Positions 54,562-63,432 of a DNA stretch of 64,000 bases are shown here, in pieces (the first letter of the stretch is position 1; each line of letters starts with the position of its first letter). Under the pieces are notes generated by a model, which did no database searches, was not told the DNA's origin, and saw nothing but the letters and a program-made list of their open reading frames with translations. The stretch comes from Prado023 sp963747335. GTDB taxonomy: Bacteria; Actinomycetota; Actinomycetes; S36-B12; CAIYMF01. The stretch spans positions 186,001 through 250,000 of the forward strand of contig CAVVEV010000012.1 of NCBI GenBank assembly GCA_963747335.1, written 5' to 3'. Position numbers and translations under genes: made by a program.

Positions 54562-56175
54562 CGGCTGGCGCTCTCCTCGGGCAGGCGCGGGAAGAGCGCC
54601 GCGCCCTTGGTGACCCGAACGCCGGGAGGCAGCTGGCCCCAGCGGCTGACGTCCTCGATGCGCTGGTCACCGATCGCACCGAGGCCCTCGGCCGCGCCGA
54701 TCGACTCCCACAGCGCGCCCATGGCACGCGGCATCACGGAGTTGTGCAGCACGGCGATGGCGCGCAGCGCCTCGCACGTCGTGTAGAGCACCGTCGCCAG
54801 CCGCTCGCGCGCCACCGGGTCGTCCGCACGCTTGGCCAGGGCCCAGGGCTCCTGCTCGGTGACGTAGAGGTTGACCGCGTCGACGAAGCCCTTGACAGCG
54901 CCGATCCCCCCGGTGAAGTCCAGCTTCGAGTAGGCGCCGTCGGCGTCCTGGACGGCCACGAGCAGGGCATCGGCCAGCGCGAGGTCGGCGTTGGCGAAGG
55001 CGCCCGGGGCGGGCAGGACGCCCGTCGAAGTACTTGCCGACCATGGCCGTGGCACGCGAGCCGAGGTTGCCCAGGCCGTTGGCCAGCTCGGAGGTGTAGC
55101 GGGCGGCCATGTCCTCCCACGAGAACGACCCGTCGTTGCCGAACTGGATCGCGCGCAGGAAGTAGTACCGGAACGCATCCACGCCGAAGTGGTCGATGAT
55201 CTGCTCCGGGGCGATCCCGGTCAGCTTGCTCTTGCTCATCTTCTCCCCGCCCACCAGCAGCCAGCCGTGGGCGTAGACCTGACCGGGCAGGGGCAGCCCG
55301 GCAGCCATGAGCATCGCCGGCCAGATCACCGCGTGGAAGCGCAGGATGTCCTTGCCGACGAGGTGGATGTCCGCGGGCCACGTGGCCGCGAACTTCGCGG
55401 CACCCGACGAGGGCGGCTCGTCGCCGAGGCCCACGGCGGTGGCGTAGTTGAGCAGGGCGTCGAACCAGACGTAGACGACCTGCGAGGTGTCCCACGGCAC
55501 GGGGATGCCCCAGTCGAAGCTCGACCTGGAGATGGACAGGTCCTGCAGGCCGCTGCGGATGAAGGACGTGACCTCGTTGTGCGCGCTCTGTGGAGCCACC
55601 GCGTCCGGGTGGTCCTCGTAGTGCCGGAGCAACGCGTCACCGAACGCCGAGAGCCGGAAGAACCAGTTGGTCTCCGAGACCATCTCGACCGGGCGGCTGT
55701 GGACGGGGCAGAGCATCTGGCCCTCGAGCTCGCCGGTGCCGGGGACGAGGTCCCCGGAGAGCTTGAACTCCTCGCAGCCAACGCAGTACGGACCCTCGTA
55801 GTCGCCGGAGTAGATGTGCCCGGAGTCCTTGAGGCGGGTGAGGAAGTTCTGCACGCGTGACTCGTGCCGACGCTCGGTGGTGCGGATGAAGTCGTCGTTG
55901 GCCACGTCGAGGGTGGCGAGCACAGGCTTCCAGTGCTCGGCGACGAGCCGGTCGGCCCACTGCTGGGGGGTGACGCCGGCGGCCTCGGCGGTACGCAGGA
56001 CCTTCTCGCCGTGCTCGTCGGTGCCGGTCAGCAGCCAGACGTTCTCACCGCGCTGCCGGTGCCAGCGGCAGATCGTGTCCGCTGCGACGGTCGTGTAGGC
56101 ATGCCCGATGTGCGGGGCGTCGTTGACGTAGTAGATGGGCGTGGTGACGTAGAACGCCTTGCCGGTCGGGCTCAT
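54447..56175 (-). CDS. metG: Methionyl-tRNA synthetase, frame disrupted
   Basis: From the ATG at 56175 the catalytic domain is intact, with PIYYVNDAPHIGHAY (HIGH), LTGTDEHGEK, the zinc knuckle YCVGCEEF with CPVHSRP, GKDILRFHAVIWPAML and KMSKSKLTG (KMSKS). After MVGKYFDG the frame shifts at about 55013-55026 (one extra base). It continues with VLPAPGAFANADLAL, EPWALAKRADDP and KGAALFPRLPEE. The family usually ends close to LFPRLP, yet this frame stays open to 54447 and overlaps tatD, so a lost stop or a further indel near 54560-54590 is likely. The gene is essential in all bacteria. Confidence 0.9.
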
Positions 56176-56239
56176 GGGAGCAGATTCTAGTTGCGCTGGG
56201 CGCCACAGCCTCGCCCGAGAGTGCGGCACGATGGGGCCC

Positions 56240-57151
56240 ATGCCCGAGTCCGACCACGACGCTGACCACGACGCCCCGGGGAGCAGTGCACCCGCGGCGG
56301 GCCCACGTGGGCCGGGAACCCTGGTCCTGGCGGGGACCCCTCTGGGCAACCCGGCGGACGCATCCCCGAGGTTGGCGCACCTGCTGGCCTCGGCCGACCT
56401 GGTCGCCGCCGAGGACACCCGCAGGCTGCGTCGGCTGCTGTCCGACCTCGGTGTGGCTCGCACCGGACCGGTGGTGTCGTACTACGAGGATGTCGAGCGC
56501 GAGCGCCTGCCGCGACTGCTCGCCGTCCTGGCCGCAGGAGGCACTGTGGCGCTGGTCACCGATGCCGGGATGCCGTCCGTGAGTGACCCCGGCTACCGGG
56601 CGGCTCGTGCGGCCCTCGACGCCGGGTATGTCGTCACGTCCCTGCCCGGGCCGTCAGCGGTAACCACCGCGTTGGCGGTGTCCGGCCTGCCGTGCGACCG
56701 GTTCTGCTTCGAGGGGTTCATCCCCCGCAAGCCGGCCGAGCGCCGGGCACGGCTCGCCGAGCTCGCGGACGAGCCGCGCACCCAGGTGTACTTCGAGTCA
56801 CCACGGCGTCTGGCCGCGACGCTGGCCGACATGGCGGGGGCCTTCGGCCCCGAGCGTCCGGCGGCGGTCTGCCGCGAGTTGTCCAAGACCTACGAGGAGG
56901 TCCTGCGCGGCGGCCTCGGCGAGCTCGCCGCGTGGGCGCAGACGGGAGTCCGCGGCGAGATCACCCTGGTGGTCCAGGGCGCCCCGGACGCCACCGGAGG
57001 GGACGTCGACGCTGCCGGCCTGGCGGCTCGGGTCGCCGCCCTCGAGTCGCAGGGGGTCACGCGCAAGGAGGCCATCGCGCTGGTGGCCAGCAGCACCGGG
57101 GCGCCCAAGCGGTCGGTGTTCGACGCCGTGGTGGCGCACAAGACCCGCTGA
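56240..57151 (+). CDS. rsmI: 16S rRNA (cytidine(1402)-2'-O)-methyltransferase
   Basis: Methylates C1402 at the decoding centre. The 303-aa SAM-dependent tetrapyrrole-methylase-fold protein has LVLAGTPLGNPADASPR, VAAEDTRRLRRLL, YYEDVERERLP, LVTDAGMPSVSDPGYR, LPGPSAVTTALAVSGLP and FEGFIPRKPAERR. The C-terminal QGVTRKEAIALVASSTGAPKR (read as GVTRKEAIALVA) is also typical. Two ATGs (56231, 56240) are possible. It is divergent from metG with about 60 bases between the starts, the usual actinobacterial arrangement, and convergent with pmt. Confidence 0.94.
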   Translation: MPESDHDADHDAPGSSAPAAGPRGPGTLVLAGTPLGNPADASPRLAHLLASADLVAAEDTRRLRRLLSDLGVARTGPVVSYYEDVERERLPRLLAVLAAGGTVALVTDAGMPSVSDPGYRAARAALDAGYVVTSLPGPSAVTTALAVSGLPCDRFCFEGFIPRKPAERRARLAELADEPRTQVYFESPRRLAATLADMAGAFGPERPAAVCRELSKTYEEVLRGGLGELAAWAQTGVRGEITLVVQGAPDATGGDVDAAGLAARVAALESQGVTRKEAIALVASSTGAPKRSVFDAVVAHKTR

Positions 57152-57178
57152 GGACCAGCGACTGGGTGTAGGTGTCCC

Positions 57179-58747
57179 TCAGACCCAGGTCGGCAGCCAC
57201 ATCCGCCAGTCCCAGCGCGCGTAGGGCAGCACCTGACCGGTCCAGATCGGCAGGAAGAACCAAGTCGAGGCGATCACGAGCAGCAGGACCGTGCCCGCGG
57301 CCAGGATCCCCCACTGCCGCCGCGACGCCGTGGCGTCCGGCCCGCCGGCGAGGCTGGCCAGCGAGATGGCCAGCATGCCGGCGAGGAAGGGGACGAACAC
57401 GACCGCGTAGAACGTGAAGATCGTGCGACCGTGGAAGACCAACCAGGGAAGCCACCCCGCCAGGAAGGCCACCAGCAGGGCGCCGCTGCGCCAGTCGCGC
57501 CCGGCCACGGCGCGCCAGGCGTTGTGGAACAGGGCCAGCAGGCCGGCCCACCAGATGATGGGGTTCCCCAGCGCGAGGACCTCCTCCGAGCAGCGATCCG
57601 CCCCGCAGACACCCGTGGGCGACTCGTAGTGGAACGAGGTGGGCCGCGACATCACCGGCCACGACCACGCGCTGGACCTGTACGAGTGCGGCGAGTCCAG
57701 GCCGACATGGAACGCCCAGGCGGCGCGGTGGTACTCGGCCAGGGACCTCAGGGCATCGGGGACCAACGGCCAGCCGGCGTTCGAGGCTGCCCAGTCCCGG
57801 TCGTAGCCGCCATCCGTGAGGAGCCAGCCGCTCCAGGTGACCACGTAGGCGAGGAACCCCACGCCGACGATGCTCAGGAACGCCGGGAGGGCGTCGCGCA
57901 GCAGGACCGCGTGGAACGGGTGCCCGGCACCGAGCTCGCGGCGCACCTGCAGGTCCCAGTAGACGGTGAGCAGGCCGAAGAACGCGACGTACCAGAGCCC
58001 GCTCCACTTGACCCCGCACGCCAGCCCGAGCGACAGCCCCGCGGCGATCCGCCAGGGACGCAGGCCGAACCCGGGCCCGAGGACGACGGGATTGCCCTGC
58101 CAGAGGGTGCGCCACGCGTCCGCCCGGCGTCGGACGGCGTCACGATCCAGGAGCAGGAAGCCGAACGCCGCCAGGATGAAGAACATCAGGGTGATGTCGA
58201 GCAGGGCCGTCCGGCTCATGACCAGATGCAGCCCGTCCAGGGCGACCAGCAGACCCGCAATGGTCCCGATGAGGTCCGACCGGGTGAGCCGGCGGATGAT
58301 CCTGGCGGTCATGAGCACGCTGAGCGTGCCGACCACCGCGACGCCGAACCGCCAGCCGAACGGCGTGACGCCGAACGCCCACTCCCCGGACGCGATGACC
58401 CACTTCCCCACAGGCGGGTGGACGACGAAGGACGGCAGGTCCTGGAAGATGTCCAGCCGGTCCCACGCCGCGTCCTGGGCGAGGATCTTCTCGTCGGCAC
58501 CGTCGACCGCCTGACGCTCGTACCCGAAGCGCAGCAGCGCGAGCGCGTCCTTCACGTAGTAGGTCTCGTCGAAGATGATCGCGTCCGGTCGACCGAGGTT
58601 CACGAACCGCAGCAACCCGGCCAGCACGGTGACCAGCAGCGGCCCGACCCAGCCACGCAGCCCGTGGGAGGGCATCGGTCGGTGCATCGTCCGGACGGGG
58701 GCAGTCGCCTCCGACCGGGCCGACGACAACTCCGCGGTGACGGACAC
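57179..58747 (-). CDS. pmt: Protein O-mannosyltransferase (GT39, PMT family)
   Basis: Transfers mannose from polyprenyl-phosphate-mannose to Ser/Thr of exported proteins on the outer face of the membrane. The 522-aa protein has about ten predicted helices. The catalytic Asp-Glu pair lies in the first loop, DAIIFDETYYVKDA, with FVVHPPVGKW after it. HLVMSRTALLDITLMFF and the later loop SSAWSWPVMSRPTSFHYE, with the C-terminal WFFLPIWTG, complete the family pattern. The GTG at 58747 is used. Substrate lipids depend on UppS and GDP-mannose supply (manA). Typical targets in actinobacteria are Ala/Pro/Thr-rich lipoproteins. It is convergent with rsmI. Confidence 0.93.
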   Translation of the reverse strand: MSVTAELSSARSEATAPVRTMHRPMPSHGLRGWVGPLLVTVLAGLLRFVNLGRPDAIIFDETYYVKDALALLRFGYERQAVDGADEKILAQDAAWDRLDIFQDLPSFVVHPPVGKWVIASGEWAFGVTPFGWRFGVAVVGTLSVLMTARIIRRLTRSDLIGTIAGLLVALDGLHLVMSRTALLDITLMFFILAAFGFLLLDRDAVRRRADAWRTLWQGNPVVLGPGFGLRPWRIAAGLSLGLACGVKWSGLWYVAFFGLLTVYWDLQVRRELGAGHPFHAVLLRDALPAFLSIVGVGFLAYVVTWSGWLLTDGGYDRDWAASNAGWPLVPDALRSLAEYHRAAWAFHVGLDSPHSYRSSAWSWPVMSRPTSFHYESPTGVCGADRCSEEVLALGNPIIWWAGLLALFHNAWRAVAGRDWRSGALLVAFLAGWLPWLVFHGRTIFTFYAVVFVPFLAGMLAISLASLAGGPDATASRRQWGILAAGTVLLLVIASTWFFLPIWTGQVLPYARWDWRMWLPTWV

Positions 58748-58842
58748 GGCGCAATGCTAGGTCCGCGCACCTGCGTGAGCAGCACTCCCCTCCAGCGGCG
58801 GCGGGGTGGGTCACATGATGGGCGGTGGGGGCGAAGGCGATG

Positions 58843-60579
58843 TCACGGGTAGGGCTTCCGGCGGACGGCCCGTTCCGCGCGAGGCGTCGAGCCGGCAGCA
58901 GGAACCTGCATCGCAGGGGAGGCCCTCTTCGCGGCGGGGGCCTTCTTGGCCGCAGGGGAGGCCTTCTTCGCGGCGGGGGCCTTCTTGGCCGCAGGGGAGG
59001 CCTTCTTCGCGGCGGGGGCCTTCTTGGCCGCGGGGGCGTTCGCCTCAGGGGCCTCGGCTGCCTGCGGGGTCGCTGCGGGCTTCCTCGACGACGCCCGCCG
59101 TCGCGTCGGAGTCGGTGTCGCTGCCGCGCCGGAGACCGGCTCCTCCACGGGCGTCCCCGAGTGCAGGCCCACGACCGCCCGGGCCTTCGGGTCGGCGATC
59201 GCGAGCACGTCGTCGAAGGCGGCCCGGATGCACTCGATGAACACCTCGGGGTCCGGGATCGCGCGGGTATCGAGGTTGATGCCGATGTAGGCGACACCGT
59301 TGTAGGTCATCAGGCCCATGTTGGCAGCCGCTCCGCCCTTGGGGGCGAACGGCACGATGGCCTGCACCTCAGCGCCGGAGGCGTACAGAGCGATGGGGGG
59401 GCCGGGCACATTGGTGATCGCCAGGTCGCAGCCCTTCATCATCCCGGCCGCCACCGAGGTGGCAGCGCTCTGCGGCAGCGCGGTCAGCAGCCGGTAGATC
59501 GTGTCGCTGACAGCCAGGGCCGGCTCCGTGCGCGCCTGCATGAGCAGCGGCGCCAGGCGCTTGATCCGGGTCTCGGCGTCCCCACTGTCGATCGGCATGG
59601 GGAACCTGGCCGGGACCCAGCGGTTGCCGGCGGAGTCATCGTGGGACGTGCGCATGTTCACCGGCATGTTCACGCGGACGTACTCGCAGGGGGCGTTGTG
59701 CGCCTCGTGGTAGACAGCCACACCACCGCCCACCGCCGCCATGTAGGTGTCGTTGAGCGTGCCGCCCACCTTCTTGGCCGCAGCCTTGAACGGAGCGAAC
59801 GGAACCTGGATCACGGCCAGCTGCACGGAGAGCGACCGGCCGTGCATCAGGGGGCTCAAGGGCTCGTTGGCCGGGGCGAGCAGGCGGGTTGCCGACTGCG
59901 CGAACGCCGCGGCGGACACCGCGGACTCGCCCGGGTCGGCCGCAACCCGCTCGACGAGTCCGATCGCCCCGCCGGTGAGCGCGCGGCCCTGGCGATACAC
60001 CGCGCTCGCGGCGAACCTCGCGCCGTTGGCCAGGCGGCCGGGAACGCCAAGGACCCCGCCGGTGGGAGCGCTGGGCATCGGGCCCAGATCCCGGGCAGGG
60101 GTGCGCGTGAGGTCGAACAGGCTCGCGGCCATCGCCATGCCGCCGACCCCGTCCGTGATGGCGTGGTGCAGCTTGATGATCACCGCCGACCGATCACCGT
60201 CCCAACCCTGGACCAGGGCCATCTCCCAGAGCGGGCGATCACGATCGAAGTCCTGCTCAGCCATCTGCTCGGCGATGCGCATCAGCGGCCGGTCGGTTCC
60301 GTCAGCGGGCACGTGGAAGCGCTTGAGGTGGTACGACATGTCGAAGTTGGGGTCGAACTCCCACCGGGGAGGGATCGGTGACACCGGGTTGCCGATCACG
60401 CGCTGGCGCAGCTTCGGCACCGCGAGCGTCATCCGCGTGATCCGATCGACGAGCAGGTCGATCTCGGGCTCGGCGTCGAGCACGGTCATGGCGACGACGA
60501 CAGAGCGCAGGATCGGGTCCTGCTCAACACCCCACATGACGGCGTCGAACGCCCCCATCCGGTCCAGACTCGCGGACAT
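58843..60579 (-). CDS. Wax ester synthase/diacylglycerol acyltransferase with Ala/Lys/Pro-repeat tail
   Basis: A WS/DGAT-type O-acyltransferase that makes wax esters or triacylglycerol from acyl-CoA. The catalytic motif KLHHAITDGVGGMAM (His138, His139, Asp143) is present, with the N-terminal MGAFDAVMWGVE and the C-terminal LAITNVPGPP and GINLDTRAIPDPEVF. The core is about 465 aa. After it comes a tail of about 110 residues containing three near-identical 13-residue Ala/Lys/Pro units (AAKKAPAAKKASP type), like histone-H1 C-termini. The ATG at 60579 has GGAGGAG eight bases upstream. It is monocistronic. Confidence 0.9.
   Translation of the reverse strand: MSASLDRMGAFDAVMWGVEQDPILRSVVVAMTVLDAEPEIDLLVDRITRMTLAVPKLRQRVIGNPVSPIPPRWEFDPNFDMSYHLKRFHVPADGTDRPLMRIAEQMAEQDFDRDRPLWEMALVQGWDGDRSAVIIKLHHAITDGVGGMAMAASLFDLTRTPARDLGPMPSAPTGGVLGVPGRLANGARFAASAVYRQGRALTGGAIGLVERVAADPGESAVSAAAFAQSATRLLAPANEPLSPLMHGRSLSVQLAVIQVPFAPFKAAAKKVGGTLNDTYMAAVGGGVAVYHEAHNAPCEYVRVNMPVNMRTSHDDSAGNRWVPARFPMPIDSGDAETRIKRLAPLLMQARTEPALAVSDTIYRLLTALPQSAATSVAAGMMKGCDLAITNVPGPPIALYASGAEVQAIVPFAPKGGAAANMGLMTYNGVAYIGINLDTRAIPDPEVFIECIRAAFDDVLAIADPKARAVVGLHSGTPVEEPVSGAAATPTPTRRRASSRKPAATPQAAEAPEANAPAAKKAPAAKKASPAAKKAPAAKKASPAAKKAPAAKRASPAMQVPAAGSTPRAERAVRRKPYP
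58919..59035 (-). repeat. Three tandem 39-bp repeats in the WS/DGAT tail
   Basis: Units at 58919-58957, 58958-58996 and 58997-59035 differ at only one or two positions. Each encodes 13 residues of the Lys/Ala/Pro type in the frame of the acyltransferase. The strong nucleotide identity suggests recent slippage. Confidence 0.92.
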
Positions 60580-60683
60580 CTCCTGACTCCTCCCGTGGCG
60601 GCCTCTGGGCCGAGGCTATCCGTCGCCGGCGCAGGACGCGCGGGAGCAACGCGCGCGGGCGCACCGCCACCCGGTGGCGTGGG

Positions 60684-62150
60684 TCACGGGTCGAGCGGCG
60701 CCGAGACCGAATCGGCCCACACGTCGGATTCGATGCCGTCGGCGAACTCCGGCACGCGCATGCGGGAGAACGCCGGAGCGAACCCCGCCTGCCGCTGTGC
60801 CTCGTAGTCGCCGATGACGGCGAATGCCACCTTCCCCAGGAGCAGGATGGCGACAAGGTTGAGCAGTGCCATGAACCCCATCGCCACGTCAGCCATGTCC
60901 CACACGAGGGTGGCGTCGACCAGCGCCCCGAACATCACCATGACCAGCACGATGATCCGCAGGGGCACCAGCGCCCGGTGGTCTCCGCCGTTGAGGAACA
61001 GCAGGCCAGTCTCCCCGTAGTAGTAGTTGGCCAGGATCGAGGTGAATGCGAAGAACAGCAGTGCGATGGCGACGAAGGACCCACCCCACGCCCCGACGCT
61101 GTCGGACAGCGCGTTCTGCGTCAGGGCCACCCCGGTTGCGGCGCCGTCATACACGCCGTCGGTGAAGCCCCCGATGTAGACCCCGGAGAGCAGGATGATC
61201 AGCGCGGTCGTGGTGCAGATGATCATCGTGTCGACGAAGACCCCCAAGGACTGCACGTAGGCCTGGGTCGCGGGGTGCGCCACGTCCGCAGTGGCCGCTG
61301 CATTGGGGGCCGACCCCTGTCCCGCCTCGTTGGAGAAGAGACCGCGCTTGGCCCCGTTCTGCAGTGCCTGGGCGATGGTGTAGCCGATCGCTCCGCCGGC
61401 AACCTCACCGACCCCGAAGGCACTGGACACGATCAGCCACAGGGCCTGCGGCACCTCGGCGAGGTTGACCACGACAACGAACAGTCCGACCACCAGGTAG
61501 GCGATCGCCATGAACGGCACCACCAGCTCGGCGACCAGCGCGATCCGGCGGATCCCACCGAAGATCACTGCCCCCGCCCCGATGAGCACCACGATCCCGG
61601 TGACCCAGTGCGGGACGCCCCACGCCTCGTTCGCCGCCGCGGCGATCGAGTTGGCCTGGACCGCGTTGAACACCAGCCCGAAGGCGCTCAGCAGGGCGAC
61701 CGAGAACGCCATGCCCATCGCACGGCTGCGCAGGCCGCGCTGCATGTAGAAGGCGGGCCCGCCGCGGAACAGCGCCGGGTCGTCCTCGTCGCGGTGCTTG
61801 TACACCTGGGCCAAGGTGGCCTCGATCATGGCCGTGCACATCCCGATGAAGGCCACGACCCACATCCAGAAGACCGCCCCGGGTCCACCCACCACCAGAG
61901 CCGTGGCCACCCCCGCGATGTTGCCCGTTCCCACCCGTGCCGCCAACGAGGTCGCGAACGCACCGAAGGAGCTCACCCCTCCCTGCGGGGACTTCGTCGA
62001 GGCCCGCATCACGGCCACCATGTGCCCGAAGGACCGGAACTGGATGAACCGGAGGCGGATCGTGAACCAGATCCCGGCACCGAGCAGCAACGGCGTCATC
62101 AACCAGGTCCACAGCACGTTGTTCACCGTGGAAACAGCGTCACCGATCAT
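60684..62150 (-). CDS. Alanine/glycine:cation symporter (AGCS family)
   Basis: A sodium-coupled amino-acid carrier of 488 aa with about eleven predicted helices. AGCS signatures are LLLGAGIWFTIRLRFIQFRSF (read as GIWFTIRLRFIQFRSF), SLAARVGTGNIAGVATALVVGGPG (read as VGTGNIAGVA and VVGGPG), GGPAFYMQRGL and LFSNEAGQGSAPNAAATAD. The substrate is probably alanine or glycine. The ATG at 62150 gives the standard lead into helix 1; the frame upstream runs towards the tRNA terminator and is not coding. A last, hydrophilic segment of about 40 residues is family-typical. Confidence 0.93.
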   Translation of the reverse strand: MIGDAVSTVNNVLWTWLMTPLLLGAGIWFTIRLRFIQFRSFGHMVAVMRASTKSPQGGVSSFGAFATSLAARVGTGNIAGVATALVVGGPGAVFWMWVVAFIGMCTAMIEATLAQVYKHRDEDDPALFRGGPAFYMQRGLRSRAMGMAFSVALLSAFGLVFNAVQANSIAAAANEAWGVPHWVTGIVVLIGAGAVIFGGIRRIALVAELVVPFMAIAYLVVGLFVVVVNLAEVPQALWLIVSSAFGVGEVAGGAIGYTIAQALQNGAKRGLFSNEAGQGSAPNAAATADVAHPATQAYVQSLGVFVDTMIICTTTALIILLSGVYIGGFTDGVYDGAATGVALTQNALSDSVGAWGGSFVAIALLFFAFTSILANYYYGETGLLFLNGGDHRALVPLRIIVLVMVMFGALVDATLVWDMADVAMGFMALLNLVAILLLGKVAFAVIGDYEAQRQAGFAPAFSRMRVPEFADGIESDVWADSVSAPLDP

Positions 62151-62309
62151 CGCGCGGAACCTCCGGTCCGGCGCCCCATCGTGCCGGGCAGAGCGACCTC
62201 GCGCGCGCCGAACGCGGAGCCGCAACAAGAACGTAACGCGATGGAGCTGAGGGGATCCGTCGGTCGCCCACAGCGCGACCTCCTCCCGAGTCCCCCCGTG
62301 CAGTCCCAG

Positions 62310-62357
62310 CACAATGGGTGAGGCCCCCCGGAACACCGGGAGGCCTCACCCATTGTG
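62310..62357 (-). terminator. Long hairpin terminator directly at the 3' end of tRNA-Ala
   Basis: Arms at 62310-62331 and 62336-62357 pair over about 22 positions (CACAATGGGTGAGGCC with GGCCTCACCCATTGTG) with one mismatch and a four-base loop. The stem begins within the last bases of the tRNA gene. No T-tract follows, as is common in actinobacteria. Confidence 0.85.
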
Positions 62358-62428
62358 GAGCTGAGGGGACTCGAACCCCTGACCCCCTCGATGCGAACGA
62401 GGTGCGCTACCAGCTGCGCTACAGCCCC
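62356..62428 (-). tRNA. tRNA-Ala (CGC)
   Basis: A 73-nt cloverleaf. The acceptor is GGGGCTG / CAGCTCC, the D stem GCGC / GCGC, the anticodon stem CCTCG / CGAGG with loop TTCGCAT (anticodon CGC), the variable loop GGGTC, the T arm AGGGG-TTCGAGT-CCCCT and the discriminator A73. No CCA is encoded. The 3' terminal bases take part in the terminator stem. Confidence 0.95.
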
Positions 62429-62440
62429 TTGAGTCCTCCT

Positions 62441-62470
62441 AGGGTACCCAGTCCCCGCCATGAGGACCAA
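62441..62470 (-). promoter_or_regulatory. Putative promoter of tRNA-Ala
   Basis: On the minus strand TTGGTC and TACCCT are separated by 18 bases, with the -10 box 12 bases before the tRNA 5' end. This fits transcription starting a few bases upstream of the mature tRNA. Confidence 0.5.
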
Positions 62471-62523
62471 ACCCCCACATGTGGGCGTGAGCGCAGCGAG
62501 CACCCGAGCCCAGAGTGGACCGG

Positions 62524-63417
62524 CTACTCGTTGACGGCCCGCGGCCGGTAGACAGGTGCGGACGTGTTCTGGGCCTGCCATGCGGCCGACTGCTGGGCGA
62601 GGAACTCCTCGTCCCGGGAACGTGCCTCAGCCGCAGCCTGCTCGGCCTTCGCGCGGGCGATGGCCTCGGCCTTGGCCGCAGCCATGCGCTCAGCACGCGC
62701 CTTCTGCTGCTGGGCGCGCTCCAGCATGGCGGCAGCCGTCCAGGCACCCGGGGTGGCGGTATCGATGACCCGCGGGAACTCCGCCGCGGGAGGAGCGGTG
62801 ACATAGGTCGGGAGCGTGGCCGGGCGAGCCTCCCATGTGGCACCCGTCTGGCCTGCCACCGCGCGACGCTGCGCCGGGGCGCTCGACGCCGGCGTGGCCC
62901 GGACCCGCTGACCATCGGCCTTCCGGCGCTGCTGAGCCGTGCGCACCTGATGCCGCGCGACGGAGAGGAAGGCAACCATGAGGCCAACCGGGACGACCAG
63001 CGCGATGGGCAGCAGGACGCCCCCGATGACCAGGCCGGCGACCCCGAGGAAGCCCACTCCGAGGATCCCCATGACGATTCGGCGGCGGGCTGCGGCAGGG
63101 GTCTTCGAGGCTGTCGCACTCGCTCCGGAGACGAGTCCGGACACCCGATTGCCCACGCCCGCGAGCTCCTTGCGCTTGATCGTGAAGACCTCGGGGGCCA
63201 CGGAACTGCCGCCCGACTCGTCGCCGTGTGTCTCCACGCCCGTCGGGCCAGGCAGGGGGATGCCGAACACGGAGTCCCGGGTGGACAGCGCCTGCAGGCT
63301 GCGGCTGAAGCGGTCGACAGACCGCTCGGGGTCCCGGTGATCGTGTCGCCGCAACCACGCCGGAACCAGGACCACGGCCCAGACGGCGATGATTGCCACG
63401 TAGATCAGACCCGTCAC
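62524..63417 (-). CDS. sepX: Divisome membrane protein SepX/GlpR
   Basis: A 297-aa protein with a first membrane helix at the extreme N-terminus (LIYVAIIAVWAVVLVPAWL followed by RRHDH). A cytoplasmic linker follows, then a pair of helices near residues 110-150 (RRIVMGILGVGFLGVAGLVI, then LLPIALVVPVGLMVAFLSVA). A long Ala/Glu/Arg coiled-coil region ends the protein. This matches the actinobacterial SepX (Streptomyces) and GlpR (Corynebacterium) proteins that act with FtsZ and the gephyrin-like Glp at the division site. The neighbouring RimJ-like acetyltransferase upstream is the conserved moeA/glp-rimJ-sepX order, which supports the call. Confidence 0.85.
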   Translation of the reverse strand: MTGLIYVAIIAVWAVVLVPAWLRRHDHRDPERSVDRFSRSLQALSTRDSVFGIPLPGPTGVETHGDESGGSSVAPEVFTIKRKELAGVGNRVSGLVSGASATASKTPAAARRRIVMGILGVGFLGVAGLVIGGVLLPIALVVPVGLMVAFLSVARHQVRTAQQRRKADGQRVRATPASSAPAQRRAVAGQTGATWEARPATLPTYVTAPPAAEFPRVIDTATPGAWTAAAMLERAQQQKARAERMAAAKAEAIARAKAEQAAAEARSRDEEFLAQQSAAWQAQNTSAPVYRPRAVNE

Positions 63418-63432
63418 GAACGGGAATCTACT

